64,000 bases of DNA from positions 1 to 64,000 of the forward strand of contig NZ_KB890026.1 of the NCBI RefSeq assembly GCF_000372965.1. Reading direction: 5' to 3'. The position numbers were made by a program, and so were the translations under genes. Below, one piece after another: positions 8,727-17,807 of the stretch (the first letter of the stretch is position 1; every line of letters starts with the position of its first letter). The stretch comes from Hoeflea sp. 108 (GTDB lineage: Bacteria > Pseudomonadota > Alphaproteobacteria > Rhizobiales > Rhizobiaceae). The notes under the pieces are model-generated. The model was not told the DNA's origin. It saw only the letters and a program-made list of their open reading frames with translations, and did not search any database.

Positions 8727-9882
8727 TGTCGTACGCTCGTTGACGCTGACCACGACAGCAGCTGTTGTCGGCGGCGTGGCATGGAGCGGCGATTTTCTGA
8801 CCTTGCCGTTCGCCTTGGCTTTTCCTCTGCTATGGGCAAGGTCGCCGTCCCGCCTGGGCGCGACGATGGTGTCGGCCGGGTATTTTCTCGCAGCGTCGCG
8901 TGGCCTGCCGCAAGGCGTTGCCAACTACTATGCCTCCGATCTTTGGCCTGGCTTAATGCTGTGGGTTTTTGCGTCCCTCTCTTTCGTGGGAGTGCATACC
9001 GCGCTTTGGACCGGCCGGCGGGGAGGTGGGAGGTCAGTGCGCTATCTGGCCGCGATGGCGGTGATGGCGCTGCCACCATTTGGCATTCTTGGTTGGGCGC
9101 ATCCGACGACAATGGCGGGCGTTCTGTTCCCGGGGTGGGGATGGTTGGGTTTAGGTGGAACTATCGCAGCCCTAGCCATGATGGCATCGCGATGGTGGCC
9201 AGCCGTCGCTATCGCCCTAGGGGCATTCTGGTTGTGGTCCGCCACCACATTGTCCGATCCCATGCCGATGAACGGATGGAAGGGTGTCGACCTCGAGTTT
9301 GGTCGCGGCCTTGGGCGAGACGGCTCACTTGAACACCATCGCGATCTGATCGCGAGGGCCCGGCGGCATGTTGATGCAGGAGACGACGTTATCATCCTTC
9401 CCGAAAGCGCGCTCGGCCTCTGGACACCGACTATCGAGCGGCTCTGGCGGGCGGGACTGGATGGCAGCAATGCCTCTGTGGTGGCAGGGGCGACAATGGT
9501 CGACGCGCAAGGCTACGACAATGTCATGGTCGAGATTTCGGCAAGGTATGCCAAGATTCTATATCGTGAGCGCATGCCGGTCCCCGTCTCTATGTGGCAG
9601 CCCTGGCTAGCATGGATCAACCAGAGCGGTGGATCACGGGCGCATTTCTTCGCTAATCCGGTGGTTAAGCTAGAGGGCCGAACGGTTGCAATTTTGATAT
9701 GCTACGAGCAGCTCATCTTGTGGCCCATACTACAGTCGATGCTCTATTCGCCTGAACTCGTAGTCGCACCCGGGAACGGCTGGTGGACGGTTGGCACCTC
9801 GATTGTCGCCATACAGAGTGCCAACGCTATGTCGTGGGCCCGGCTATTTGGCGTTCCCCTAGTCACCGCTTTCAACCGCTGA
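8695..9882 (+). CDS. traB: Conjugal transfer protein TraB (nitrilase-like domain)
   Basis: About 395 residues: several hydrophobic segments (AVVGGVAWSGDFLTLPFALA; region ~80-190), then a nitrilase-fold domain like apolipoprotein N-acyltransferase. Visible catalytic-type elements are IILPESALGLW (Glu), YRERMPVPVSMWQPW (region of the Lys) and AILICYEQLILWP (Cys). Ti-type TraB enhances conjugation, mechanism unknown. The start is uncertain: ATG 8695 is nearest to where the family begins, ATG 8647 is an alternative, and both overlap traF. In Ti plasmids traH follows traB; here no traH is found, so the transfer operon appears to end at this gene. Confidence 0.9.
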   Translation: MPGRSSRSISDVVRSLTLTTTAAVVGGVAWSGDFLTLPFALAFPLLWARSPSRLGATMVSAGYFLAASRGLPQGVANYYASDLWPGLMLWVFASLSFVGVHTALWTGRRGGGRSVRYLAAMAVMALPPFGILGWAHPTTMAGVLFPGWGWLGLGGTIAALAMMASRWWPAVAIALGAFWLWSATTLSDPMPMNGWKGVDLEFGRGLGRDGSLEHHRDLIARARRHVDAGDDVIILPESALGLWTPTIERLWRAGLDGSNASVVAGATMVDAQGYDNVMVEISARYAKILYRERMPVPVSMWQPWLAWINQSGGSRAHFFANPVVKLEGRTVAILICYEQLILWPILQSMLYSPELVVAPGNGWWTVGTSIVAIQSANAMSWARLFGVPLVTAFNR

Positions 9883-11042
9883 AGCACCGCACCGCTGTGT
9901 GACTTCTTGAGCGCAGTTTCAGAATGACCCCGTTCGGCTGCACTGGGTGGCAACGCGTTGCACGAACAAACTCGCTGATAGGCTCCTTCCGTAGCCCCTA
10001 GAACACACAACGGAGAGGCCGCGGGTTATGTGGGGGGCGTCGGGGACACCCGCGACCTCAAAACCGCGCCAATAGACAACGCGGCTCAGGCTCAACTACT
10101 GGCTACAGGAATCGTTCCAGCCCGAGGATGAGATCAAAGAACAACCACCATGTACTTTGATAGCCTCGTCAGCGGCGAGGTCAGCCAATTATTGATTCAC
10201 GGAGGGCGCTGGCAGCATTGCCGTCCCGAGCGCCACACAGTGTTGCGAGACCGCAGGAATGCGAGCATGTTGCGTCATGCCTCCGGCTGCCATCTTGCTC
10301 CACCAGCGCATCCGATGGCGTAAATTCCGATGAAATCGGCTACCCGGGGCCATCGGCGGCCTCGCATGTCGGGTAAAGGCGACGGTGGCGACGACTGGGA
10401 CTGGTGATGACGACATCACCTTCCAAGTTGATTGAGCCGCAACGATGCGCGCTCGCCCGGGGTATGCGGTAGGCCCAGTCCTATGGGACGTGTCAGTGGT
10501 GAACTTGATGGCGAGTGGCCAGGCGACTTTTGGTGTGGCAGCGAGACGGAAGCGGGATGGACCGCAGGCGGCCTTTTGGAATGGGCTTTCAACGACAAGT
10601 GCTCGGCCAAGGCCACTTGTTCGTCGACCTGGGAACAGCTCATTTTGGCGATAGAAACGGCGATGGCTTTTACGCCGACTTCAAGTTCCATACCGCGCAG
10701 CACTCGAGATTTTAGAAGAGACCGCCGAGCCAGGGGACCTTGAGTCTCGGCAGCCTCCTAGCCGCCAGAGTGCGTGCTGACAGCGACTTGGCAAACGTAG
10801 GGAAGGGAATCGTCTGCCGGTACTCAACCATTGGCAGCCCGAATAGTTCCTGTCACAAATGAGAAGCCCGTCGCATCGAAGACCCGCATATGACGTGAAG
10901 CCTGCCAGGCAAAGAGCGGCAGGCTTCACTCTCGAACGTGGCTGAAAGGGGCCACGTTCCCCGTCCTCGTTATCGGGTAAAATGTTAAACAATTGGGATG
11001 GCGGCTAGGTTCCGCCCGAAACGCAAGAAGACCCCGGCCAAT
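9883..11042. other. Gene-poor stretch after traB
   Basis: More than 1.1 kb with no gene I can support. Short frames (for example 10515-10715, ending in HFGDRNGDGFYADFKF) have no recognisable family, codon evidence or ribosome binding site. The only structure seen is the pair of hairpins at 10896-10959. The expected traH gene is absent. Confidence 0.45.
10896..10959. repeat. Two tandem perfect hairpins
   Basis: TGAAGCCTGCC (10896-10906) pairs exactly with GGCAGGCTTCA (10918-10928). Five bases later GAACGTGGC (10934-10942) pairs exactly with GCCACGTTC (10951-10959). Neither is followed by a T run, so they are not typical Rho-independent terminators. They could be a processed small RNA, an attenuator-like structure or the end of a degraded mobile element. 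Confidence 0.55.
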
Positions 11043-11227
11043 TCAGCAGGGCTGTAGAGTGTCATGGACCCACTGCAAATCGCGATCATCTTCTGCGCGG
11101 CCTTGGTGCGATTGGCGATGGTTGACCACCCTTGCCGGCGTGCCCCTGCCCATTGCCTTGCAAGGCTCGCATAGTGGTTGTCGGCGAGCTCTACGCGGGC
11201 CTGCTGCCACGCCCTCAGGCCATGCCA
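11043..11227 (-). pseudogene. Degenerate phage-type HNH endonuclease fragment
   Basis: On the minus strand one frame reads LRAWQQARVELADNHY, and after a shift of frame near 11172 the next reads CEPCKAMGRGTPARVVNHRQ SHQG (written in two parts), ending LQWVHDTLQPC before a TGA. The CxxC, the GRxTPAxVVxH and a distal C match the phage-associated HNH endonuclease pattern. The second half of the zinc site is incomplete and a frameshift separates the parts, so it is a remnant. A related remnant is at 62956-63081 in the prophage debris. Confidence 0.55.
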
Positions 11228-11429
11228 ACGTCAGTAAGTTTGCCCCTCAAAGCTACCGGATTGGGGCATGCATGTGTTCCTCTCGCAAGCTTCTCCAACT
11301 CGACGGGACGGTCAGATGGCAACGCGGGATATAGCGACAATCAGAAGCGAGAGAAGCGCTGCTGCTTGTCAATGGCACCACCTCCAAATACCTTTGATTG
11401 CTTTCAAAGCGAGGATGCTCTGAAATCGC

Positions 11430-12116
11430 ATGACCGTGTATTTTCCCATCACCGTGACGTGTGCTCACTGTGGCGCCAGAAGCACCCACGAACGGCTCGG
11501 AAGCGTCATGAATTCCGGCTATCCTGACCTCGATGGCAGGCCGCCCTGGCGCGCCCGGGGTACTATGGCAGTTTGGCTCCAGGAATGCCCCAGCTGCCTG
11601 TATGTTGCCCGTGACATCTCTTCTGCCGATGTGCAGGAATCGGACGCCGTAAGGCATATTGGGTTCATCGAGGCAGGCATGTCGGAGGGCATGCCCGACT
11701 TGGCGACCCGGTTCATGCGTCGCGCCTACATCGACGAGCAGATAGGGCAGCCAAGAGAAGCCATCAAACGCCTACTTCATGCCGCGTGGGTGCTCGACGA
11801 TTTCGAGCGGGACGCGACTTCAGTGAGGGTGCGCGCGGCTGAAATGATCCTCGCCATTGGGGAAGCAGCAGATACCGAACTGAGACTGCTTCGGCTTGAT
11901 TTGCTACGACGGACGGGGGCGTTCAAAGAAACGATATCGGATGCCGACCGGCTGCTTAGGGGCCAGTTGGAGCCTGACTACAGAAAGGTTGCCATCGGTC
12001 AGCGCTGGGCGGCCTTCGAGAAGCGGACCGGCGCAATTTCACTCAGCGAGGCCAAGAACCCAGTTCCGCGCCGTGGACAACTGCGGGTCATCGTTCCTCC
12101 CAAGAGTGACGAGTGA
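11430..12116 (+). CDS. Zinc-ribbon protein, DUF2225-like
   Basis: A 228-residue protein with two CxxC pairs near the N-terminus (VTCAHCGARS and LQECPSCLYVARD), suggesting a zinc ribbon. A helical segment (ATRFMRRAYIDEQIGQPREA) and a TPR-like C-terminal half follow, with repeated leucine/arginine helices. This arrangement resembles DUF2225 proteins, whose function is unknown. The gene stands alone, downstream of a gene-poor region and convergent with the long leftward operon. No close ribosome binding site was seen at the ATG at 11430, but the zinc ribbon begins just after it. DUF2225 membership is tentative. Confidence 0.6.
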   Translation: MTVYFPITVTCAHCGARSTHERLGSVMNSGYPDLDGRPPWRARGTMAVWLQECPSCLYVARDISSADVQESDAVRHIGFIEAGMSEGMPDLATRFMRRAYIDEQIGQPREAIKRLLHAAWVLDDFERDATSVRVRAAEMILAIGEAADTELRLLRLDLLRRTGAFKETISDADRLLRGQLEPDYRKVAIGQRWAAFEKRTGAISLSEAKNPVPRRGQLRVIVPPKSDE

Positions 12117-12256
12117 AAAAGGAACCGCGCCAAGCTCGTCACGGAACCCATCCAGCTTATCGAGGGCTGCCGCACGTCCCTCCGCAATACCTTGAGCAAA
12201 GCCTTTGCCCGGCCAGTCAGGGCCGATCGTGGTCCGCGGATCTGGCGGCGCTGCCA

Positions 12257-13429
12257 CTACTGAAGGTCTGCAAACGCGACCTGCAGGCGGGCGATCGCCT
12301 CATCGACCATCGCCCGCGAACAGGCGAAGTTGAAGCGAAGGAAGCCCTCGCCGTGCATGCCGAATGTCTGGCCATGGTTGGTGGCAATGCGTGCGCCTTT
12401 CTCAACCCGCGCCACGAATTCGTCGCCGCTCAGCCCTGCGCCCGATCCATCAACCCAGGCCAGGTAGGTTGCCTCAAGGGGCATGGAGCGCAGGCCCGGA
12501 ATCGAGGCTATGCCGGCGTCGAAAGCCTTTCGGTTGCCGTCCAGATAGCGGACCAACCCGTCGAGCCATGCTGTTCCTTCCACCGAATAGGCTGCCGTGA
12601 CCATGTGCATGCCGAACGAGTTGGGAGAGATGCCAAGCGCCTGATGGCGCCTCGAGAATCTGTTCCTCAGCTTCTCGTCGGCGATGATTACATTTCCAAC
12701 ATGGGCACCGGCGATGTTGAAGGTCTTGGTCGAGGCCGTCATCATCACCAGGCGCTCGGCCGCTTCGGGGGCAGCGATCGTCATGGGGATGTGTCGCTGC
12801 CCGGGGAACACGAGGTCCTGATGGATTTCGTCGGATACCAGCACAAGGTTGTGACGAGCAGCAAACTCGGCCACCCCACGCAGTTCCTCCAGCGTCCAGA
12901 CGCGTCCGCCGGGATTGTGGGGCGAGCACAGGATCAGCATCTTCTCCCGACCGGTCATGTGCCTGTCCCAACCGTCGAAGTCCATCCGGTAGCGTCCGTC
13001 CTCCAGGACCAGAGGCAGTTCACGGGCTTCACGTCCTGCTGCGTGCACCACGCGAGCGAAAGCATGGTAAACAGGTGTCATAAGTGCGACCGCATCGCCG
13101 GGTTCGGTCCATGTGTCGACACAGAGACCTGTGCCATTCACAAGGCCATGCGTGGTGAAGATCGTGGCCGGGTCCAGCTGCCAGCCGTGACGGTTCGCCA
13201 TCCACCAGCAGATCGCATCCCTGTAGGCGCGATCGTCGCCGAAATAGCCGTAGATGCCATGGCGCAGCATCCTCTCAAGAGCCTCCTGCACGGCCACCGG
13301 CGGACGAAAATCCATGTCGGCCACCCACATCGGCAACGAATCGTCCGGAGACAGGCCGTAGAGCGGCTCCATCATGTCCCATTTCGAGCAGTGGGTTCCG
13401 CGACGATCGACATGCTCGTCAAAATTCAT
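12257..13429 (-). CDS. MalY/PatB-type PLP C-S lyase or aminotransferase
   Basis: A 390-residue fold-type I PLP enzyme. Features include MWVADMDFRPPVAVQEALER and YGYFGDD near the start, LCSPHNPGGRVWT (Asn contacting PLP), VLVSDEIHQDLVF (Asp) and the Schiff-base Lys in TASTKTFNIAGAH near 235. The WVADMDF opening is typical of the MalY/PatB (cystathionine beta-lyase-like) subfamily, which cleaves cysteine S-conjugates to thiol, pyruvate and ammonia. Some relatives are plain aminotransferases. The start at 13429 has GGAGAGAC upstream. It is the last gene of the leftward operon, 73 bases after matB. A role in releasing a thiol from an S-conjugate is inferred from subfamily and context. Confidence 0.88.
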   Translation of the reverse strand: MNFDEHVDRRGTHCSKWDMMEPLYGLSPDDSLPMWVADMDFRPPVAVQEALERMLRHGIYGYFGDDRAYRDAICWWMANRHGWQLDPATIFTTHGLVNGTGLCVDTWTEPGDAVALMTPVYHAFARVVHAAGREARELPLVLEDGRYRMDFDGWDRHMTGREKMLILCSPHNPGGRVWTLEELRGVAEFAARHNLVLVSDEIHQDLVFPGQRHIPMTIAAPEAAERLVMMTASTKTFNIAGAHVGNVIIADEKLRNRFSRRHQALGISPNSFGMHMVTAAYSVEGTAWLDGLVRYLDGNRKAFDAGIASIPGLRSMPLEATYLAWVDGSGAGLSGDEFVARVEKGARIATNHGQTFGMHGEGFLRFNFACSRAMVDEAIARLQVAFADLQ

Positions 13430-13502
13430 GGGTCTCTCCGGAGGCACGTTCAGCGGCAGTTTGAAGGTCGATCGCCTGGAGCGATGGGCCGCGTTGAAGT
13501 TC

Positions 13503-15014
13503 TTAGGCGAACAGGGAAGTGAACTGCTCTCGTAGCAGGTTCTTCTGCACCTTGCCCATGGTGTTGCGGGGCAGGTCGGCCACGATCGCGATATGCTTGG
13601 GTTGCTTGAACCTTGCGAGGCGTTCACCCATCGCCGCAGCCACGACGGCAGCATCGACGGTCTGACCGGGCCGGGCCACCAGCACGGCAATCACCGCTTC
13701 CCCGAAATCGGGATGGGGCACGCCGACGACGGCGCTTTCCAGAACGCCAGGCTGCTCGTCCAGGATCAGCTCGATTTCCTTGGGGTAGACGTTGTAGCCG
13801 CCAGTGATGATGAGATCCTTCTGGCGCCCGATGATCGTGACATAGCCGTCGGTGTCGAGCGTGCCTATGTCGCCTGTGATGAAGAAACCGTCCATGCGCA
13901 GCTCCTCGCGGGTCTTGTCGGGCATGCGCCAATAGCCCCTGAATACATTGGGGCCACGCACCTCGATCACGCCAGGCTCGCCCTGCGGTACATCCTTGCC
14001 GGTTTCAGGGTTGGTGATCTTCACTTCGACGCCGGGCAATGCACGTCCAACCGTGCCGGCGCGGCGGTCGCCGTCGTAGGGGTTCGAGGTGTTCATGTTG
14101 GTTTCGGTCATGCCATAGCGCTCCAGGATGCGATGTCCTGTGCGTTCCTCGAAACGCTGATGGGTTTCGGCCAGCAGCGGCGCCGAACCGGAAGTGAACA
14201 GGCGCATGTGCTTCACCAGTTCACCGGTAAAGGCAGGCGTATCGAGAAGCCTGGTGTAAAAGGTCGGGACGCCCATCATCGTGGTCGCACGCGGCAGCCA
14301 TTTGATCACCTCGTCGGTCTTGAACCCCGGCAGGAAGATCATCGACCCGCCCGACAGCATGACGACATTGGTGGCAACAAAAAGCCCATGAGTATGGAAA
14401 ATCGGCAGCGCGTGCAGCAGCACGTCGCTTGCCTGGAAACGCCATTCCTCGGCGAGGACCCTCGCATTGGACAAGAGGTTGTCATGGCTCAGCATCGCGC
14501 CCTTGGACTGCCCGGTCGTGCCGGAGGTGTAGAGAATGGCGGCCAGGTCCTCACCCGATCGTGCCACCGGCTCAAAGCCTCCTACTTGCTTCCTGGCGTG
14601 CTCGCGCAGGCTTCCTTCGCCCTTTCCATCGAGTGTTTCGAACCGGGCTCCGTTACGCCGAGCCACCTCAGTCAGAAGCTCTGCCTTGGCGGGGTCTGCC
14701 ACCAGCAGCGAGGCCTCCGCATCCGAAACGAAATAGTCCACCTCGGCAGCCGTATAGGCTGTGTTCAGCGGCAGGAAGACGACCCCCGCAGCGACCGCAG
14801 CGCAATAGAGCGCCAGGGCTTCCGGCGTCTTATCGACCTGGACCGCCATGCGGTCACCCGCCTTCAGACCGAGAGCAGTCAATGCCGAGGCCAACGACAT
14901 CGCCGTTTCGTACAGGCTGCAGCCTTCGATCTCGCGCCCTCCGGAGTCCATCAGGAATGTACTGTTGCGCGTGGCGAGCGGGGCCACGAGATGGTCGAAA
15001 AGCAGATTAGCCAC
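13503..15014 (-). CDS. matB: Malonyl-CoA synthetase MatB
   Basis: Ligates malonate to CoA with ATP in the cytoplasm. The 503 residues match the size of rhizobial MatB. AMP-binding signature ILYTSGTTGQSKGAMLSHD is near residue 160. MGVPTFYTRLL and RLFTSGSAPLL are typical of the MatB clade, followed by ERYGMTETNMNTSNPYDG, the hinge GRQKDLIITGGYNVYPKEIE and the catalytic Lys in PRNTMGKVQKNLLR. The start is a GTG at 15014 that overlaps the stop of the malonyl-CoA decarboxylase gene by 8 bases; a longer frame opens upstream inside that gene and is not family-like. Paired with decarboxylase it converts malonate to acetyl-CoA. Confidence 0.95.
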   Translation of the reverse strand: MANLLFDHLVAPLATRNSTFLMDSGGREIEGCSLYETAMSLASALTALGLKAGDRMAVQVDKTPEALALYCAAVAAGVVFLPLNTAYTAAEVDYFVSDAEASLLVADPAKAELLTEVARRNGARFETLDGKGEGSLREHARKQVGGFEPVARSGEDLAAILYTSGTTGQSKGAMLSHDNLLSNARVLAEEWRFQASDVLLHALPIFHTHGLFVATNVVMLSGGSMIFLPGFKTDEVIKWLPRATTMMGVPTFYTRLLDTPAFTGELVKHMRLFTSGSAPLLAETHQRFEERTGHRILERYGMTETNMNTSNPYDGDRRAGTVGRALPGVEVKITNPETGKDVPQGEPGVIEVRGPNVFRGYWRMPDKTREELRMDGFFITGDIGTLDTDGYVTIIGRQKDLIITGGYNVYPKEIELILDEQPGVLESAVVGVPHPDFGEAVIAVLVARPGQTVDAAVVAAAMGERLARFKQPKHIAIVADLPRNTMGKVQKNLLREQFTSLFA

Positions 15015-16344
15015 GGCGTCTCTTCCTGTCCTTGGGTAGAAGTTGCTCGACCTGCCGGGAGGCAATGACGTGTGCGGCAGCGGCATAACGTTCGCTGTTG
15101 CGGCTCACCGAGGGCAGATCGTAGAGGTAGTTGACCATCACCGTGGACGACTGCCGCCATCCGTTGACCGAGGTGTCGGCCATGGCGTGGATTTCATGCA
15201 GTGACGCCCCATTGGCGAGATGGAAACGGGCAACGGGATCGTCGGGAAGACCGTCCGGCCGTTTCGCCAGCATCAGATACTCTGCGCAGAGCTGGCGCAG
15301 CAGGTTATGGTTTGCCGCAAGCGCTTGATGGTCGCATCCTTCAGCCTGCGCCAGCAAGGCGGCCAGTGCGGGCCGTTCAGGTGAGGCAGCCTTGATCCAC
15401 CGGTTCAGTCCCGGCACTGGCGAGAGCGTAACGAACGTCTCCAGCCCAGGAACATCTCGAGCCAGTTCCTCGACGACCTGCTTGATGAGAAGATTGCCGA
15501 AGGAAATACCCTTCAGCCCTTCCTGGCAGTTCGAGATCGAATAGAACACGGCCGTATCCACCTCGCTTTCATCCAGTGCCTCGCGATCCTCGCTGAGGAG
15601 ATGCTGGACCGAACCGGGTATTCCCCGGCACAGGGCCACCTCGACGAAGATGAGCGGATCCTCCGGCATTGCCGGGTGGAAGAAGGCGAAGCATCGACGG
15701 TCGCGCGGCAACATCCGGCGCCGCAGTTCCTGCCAGTCGTTGATGGCGTGGACGGCCTCGTACTCGATGATCTTCTCGAGGATGTTGGCAGGTGTGGTCC
15801 AGTCGATCTGCCGCAGCACCAGGAAGCCGCGATTGAACCAGCTGGAGAACAGGTGCCGGAAATCGGTATCGATCACTCCAAGCTCGGGCGCCTGCGAAAG
15901 CAGCCTCAGCAGGTCATGTCGCATCCTCACCAGCCGGGCGGTCGCTCCGGGCGCCTGGTTGAGACGGCGCAGAAGTTCCTGCCGGCGCGGTTCGGCCGCA
16001 CGCGACAGCCGACCCAGCGTCTCGGCGTTGCGCTCGGTTCGGTAGGCCTCGACAGCTGCATGCAGCCTGTCGGGATCGAGGTCGAGACGATCAGCCAGAT
16101 ATGAAAAGAAGACGCGTTTCGCTGCGTCGTCCATCGCCCGGTATTGCGAGAGGATTTCGCGCGCGAGCCGCATGCCCGACACCTCGCCTTCGCCGGACAG
16201 CAGCGCTTCCAACCGCTCGGTCGCAGCCCCGCTGTCGGACCGGCTGTCGGACAGACGTTCCCAACGCCTTTCGAACAGCGTTGCGATCAGGTCGGCGAAG
16301 AACGTTGCCAATGTGGTTCCTCTCAAGCTGCATGCCGTCGACAT
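15007..16344 (-). CDS. matA: Malonyl-CoA decarboxylase
   Basis: Converts malonyl-CoA to acetyl-CoA and CO2. About 445 residues: an N-terminal helical domain (~15-180), then the GNAT-like catalytic domain with FFHPAMPEDPLIFVEVAL, YSISNCQEGLKGISFGN LLIK (written in two parts), FVTLSPVPGLNRW, and the catalytic VARFHLANGASL followed by MVNYLYDLP. All are family landmarks and none is missing. The ATG at 16344 is chosen because it lies 7 bases past the stop of the preceding amidohydrolase gene; an ATG at 16386 inside that gene is less likely. Its GTG-overlap with matB indicates coupled translation. The gene corresponds to matA of Rhizobium mat operons. Confidence 0.93.
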   Translation of the reverse strand: MSTACSLRGTTLATFFADLIATLFERRWERLSDSRSDSGAATERLEALLSGEGEVSGMRLAREILSQYRAMDDAAKRVFFSYLADRLDLDPDRLHAAVEAYRTERNAETLGRLSRAAEPRRQELLRRLNQAPGATARLVRMRHDLLRLLSQAPELGVIDTDFRHLFSSWFNRGFLVLRQIDWTTPANILEKIIEYEAVHAINDWQELRRRMLPRDRRCFAFFHPAMPEDPLIFVEVALCRGIPGSVQHLLSEDREALDESEVDTAVFYSISNCQEGLKGISFGNLLIKQVVEELARDVPGLETFVTLSPVPGLNRWIKAASPERPALAALLAQAEGCDHQALAANHNLLRQLCAEYLMLAKRPDGLPDDPVARFHLANGASLHEIHAMADTSVNGWRQSSTVMVNYLYDLPSVSRNSERYAAAAHVIASRQVEQLLPKDRKRRRG

Positions 16345-16351
16345 GACGACG

Positions 16352-17803
16352 TCACGAGTTCTCTTGCCCCGACAACTGCTGCTCAACAGGACCGGCAGCT
16401 GTCGGCAGTGACATATATGGGCGGCCGTCGCGACGACCGAGATGCTCCTTGCGGGCCTCGGCGATCAGGGAAGGGTCGTCGATCAATTCGAGTGCGGTGC
16501 CGGCCATCGCAAGGGCTGCCCGCACCATCGCGCGATGGGCGGCGGGACTGCAGCCCTGAGCGACCACCTGCCAGCTGTGGCTCGGAGTGCCAACCGCCCA
16601 GGTCGCTGTCGCGCATTCGACCGTAGGCACGATCCAGCTGACGTCGCCGACATCGGTCGACCCGGTCCCCTGGGTCATCCGCCCGTCAAATGGCCGCAGC
16701 CCCTGGTGCAGCGGCAGCCGCCCCTCATCCGGCGGCACAAGTACGTCCTGATCGGTGCGCGCCCGGCGATCGATTGCCGTTTGGTCAACAAGGGATGCCC
16801 TGATTTCCTCGGCGAAGGCTTGTTCGCCGGGCGAAAAGTCGAGGCGACCGAGCCTCCGCATCACGTTGTGCATGACATGGCAAAGCACGAAGTTCGGCAG
16901 CACGTTCGAAGCGCCGCCTTGGGGCACGAATTCCACCTCCGTGCCGGTCATCAGCGCTGCACCGCGGGCGATGTCGTCGACGCGCCTGACCAGGTCATGA
17001 AGATCGTCGAGTTCTGGCGCACGGATCAGATAGAGGACCGATGCGTGCGCCTGGACCACCGCAGGCGCAGCCCCCCCCGCATCGGTGATTGCGTAGTGAA
17101 GGCGAACATCGGGCGAAACATGCTCGCGCAGGAAATTCGCCCCAATGTTCATGAGTTCGACTGCGTCGAGGGCACTGCGGCCAAGATGGGGCGCCATGGC
17201 AGCATGCGCGGCCCTGCCACGGAACTGATAGGCCCGGTTGGCGACGGCTAGCGTGGAGCGGGCCCTCACGCCGTTGAAGGTGCCAGGATGCCATCCGATC
17301 GCCACGTCTGCGTCATCGAAAGTTCCGGCCCGCACCATCATTCCTTTGCCCCAGCCGCCCTCCTCGGCAGGGCACCCGTAGTAGCGGATCCGCGCCTGGA
17401 GCCCGGACCGCTGGATCGCCCGGGCAATTGCCGTCGCAGCAAGCATCGAGCCGGCGCCGAGAAGGTTGTGGCCGCAGCCATGACCGTTGCCATCTGGCTC
17501 CAGTGCCTGTTGGCGTGCCGCGCCGGCGACCTGGCTGAGCCCAGGCAATGCGTCGAACTCGCCCAGGACGGCGATGACCGGACCGTCATCTCCCCACTCG
17601 GCCGCAAAAGCAGTGTCGAGCCCTGCCAGCCCCGGTGTGATGCGGAATCCATGCGCTGCCATGACATTGCGCTGCAACGCTGAGGAGCGATGCTCGGCAA
17701 AGCAGAGTTCCGGCGTTGCCCAGATCTGGTCGGCCACCGCCTCAAAGGCTGGCGCCAGACGGGCGATCTCGGCTGCCAGCAGCATCTGCGGCTCCCCTTG
17801 CAT
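16352..17803 (-). CDS. M20D amidohydrolase (AbgB/aminoacylase-like)
   Basis: A 483-residue metallopeptidase-fold amidohydrolase. Metal-site elements are GHGCGHNLLGAG near residue 107 and GCPAEEGGWGKG near 145, then AHAAMAPHLGRSALDAVELM in the lid domain. Near the C-terminus TQGTGSTDVGDVSW carries a distal metal/active-site residue. The closest pattern is AbgB-type (p-aminobenzoyl-glutamate hydrolase subunit) and N-acyl amino acid deacylases. It would hydrolyse an N-acyl bond of an imported substrate in the cytoplasm. AGGAGC overlaps the stop of the upstream gene and precedes the ATG at 17803. In this operon an N-malonyl amide is an attractive but unproven substrate. Confidence 0.88.
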   Translation of the reverse strand: MQGEPQMLLAAEIARLAPAFEAVADQIWATPELCFAEHRSSALQRNVMAAHGFRITPGLAGLDTAFAAEWGDDGPVIAVLGEFDALPGLSQVAGAARQQALEPDGNGHGCGHNLLGAGSMLAATAIARAIQRSGLQARIRYYGCPAEEGGWGKGMMVRAGTFDDADVAIGWHPGTFNGVRARSTLAVANRAYQFRGRAAHAAMAPHLGRSALDAVELMNIGANFLREHVSPDVRLHYAITDAGGAAPAVVQAHASVLYLIRAPELDDLHDLVRRVDDIARGAALMTGTEVEFVPQGGASNVLPNFVLCHVMHNVMRRLGRLDFSPGEQAFAEEIRASLVDQTAIDRRARTDQDVLVPPDEGRLPLHQGLRPFDGRMTQGTGSTDVGDVSWIVPTVECATATWAVGTPSHSWQVVAQGCSPAAHRAMVRAALAMAGTALELIDDPSLIAEARKEHLGRRDGRPYMSLPTAAGPVEQQLSGQENS

Positions 17804-17807
17804 CGGC

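Noticed and set aside
8695..9882. Apolipoprotein N-acyltransferase (Lnt)
   Set aside because: The nitrilase-like half resembles Lnt, but position after traF and the TraB-specific N-terminus fit the conjugal TraB family.
12113..13522. Plus-strand open frame (about 470 codons) opposite the MalY-type gene
   Set aside because: Mirror of an unambiguous PLP enzyme; His-rich and featureless.
13593..15068. Long plus-strand open frame (about 490 codons) opposite matB
   Set aside because: It is the mirror of a clear malonyl-CoA synthetase, has His/Gly/Arg-rich composition and no motif.
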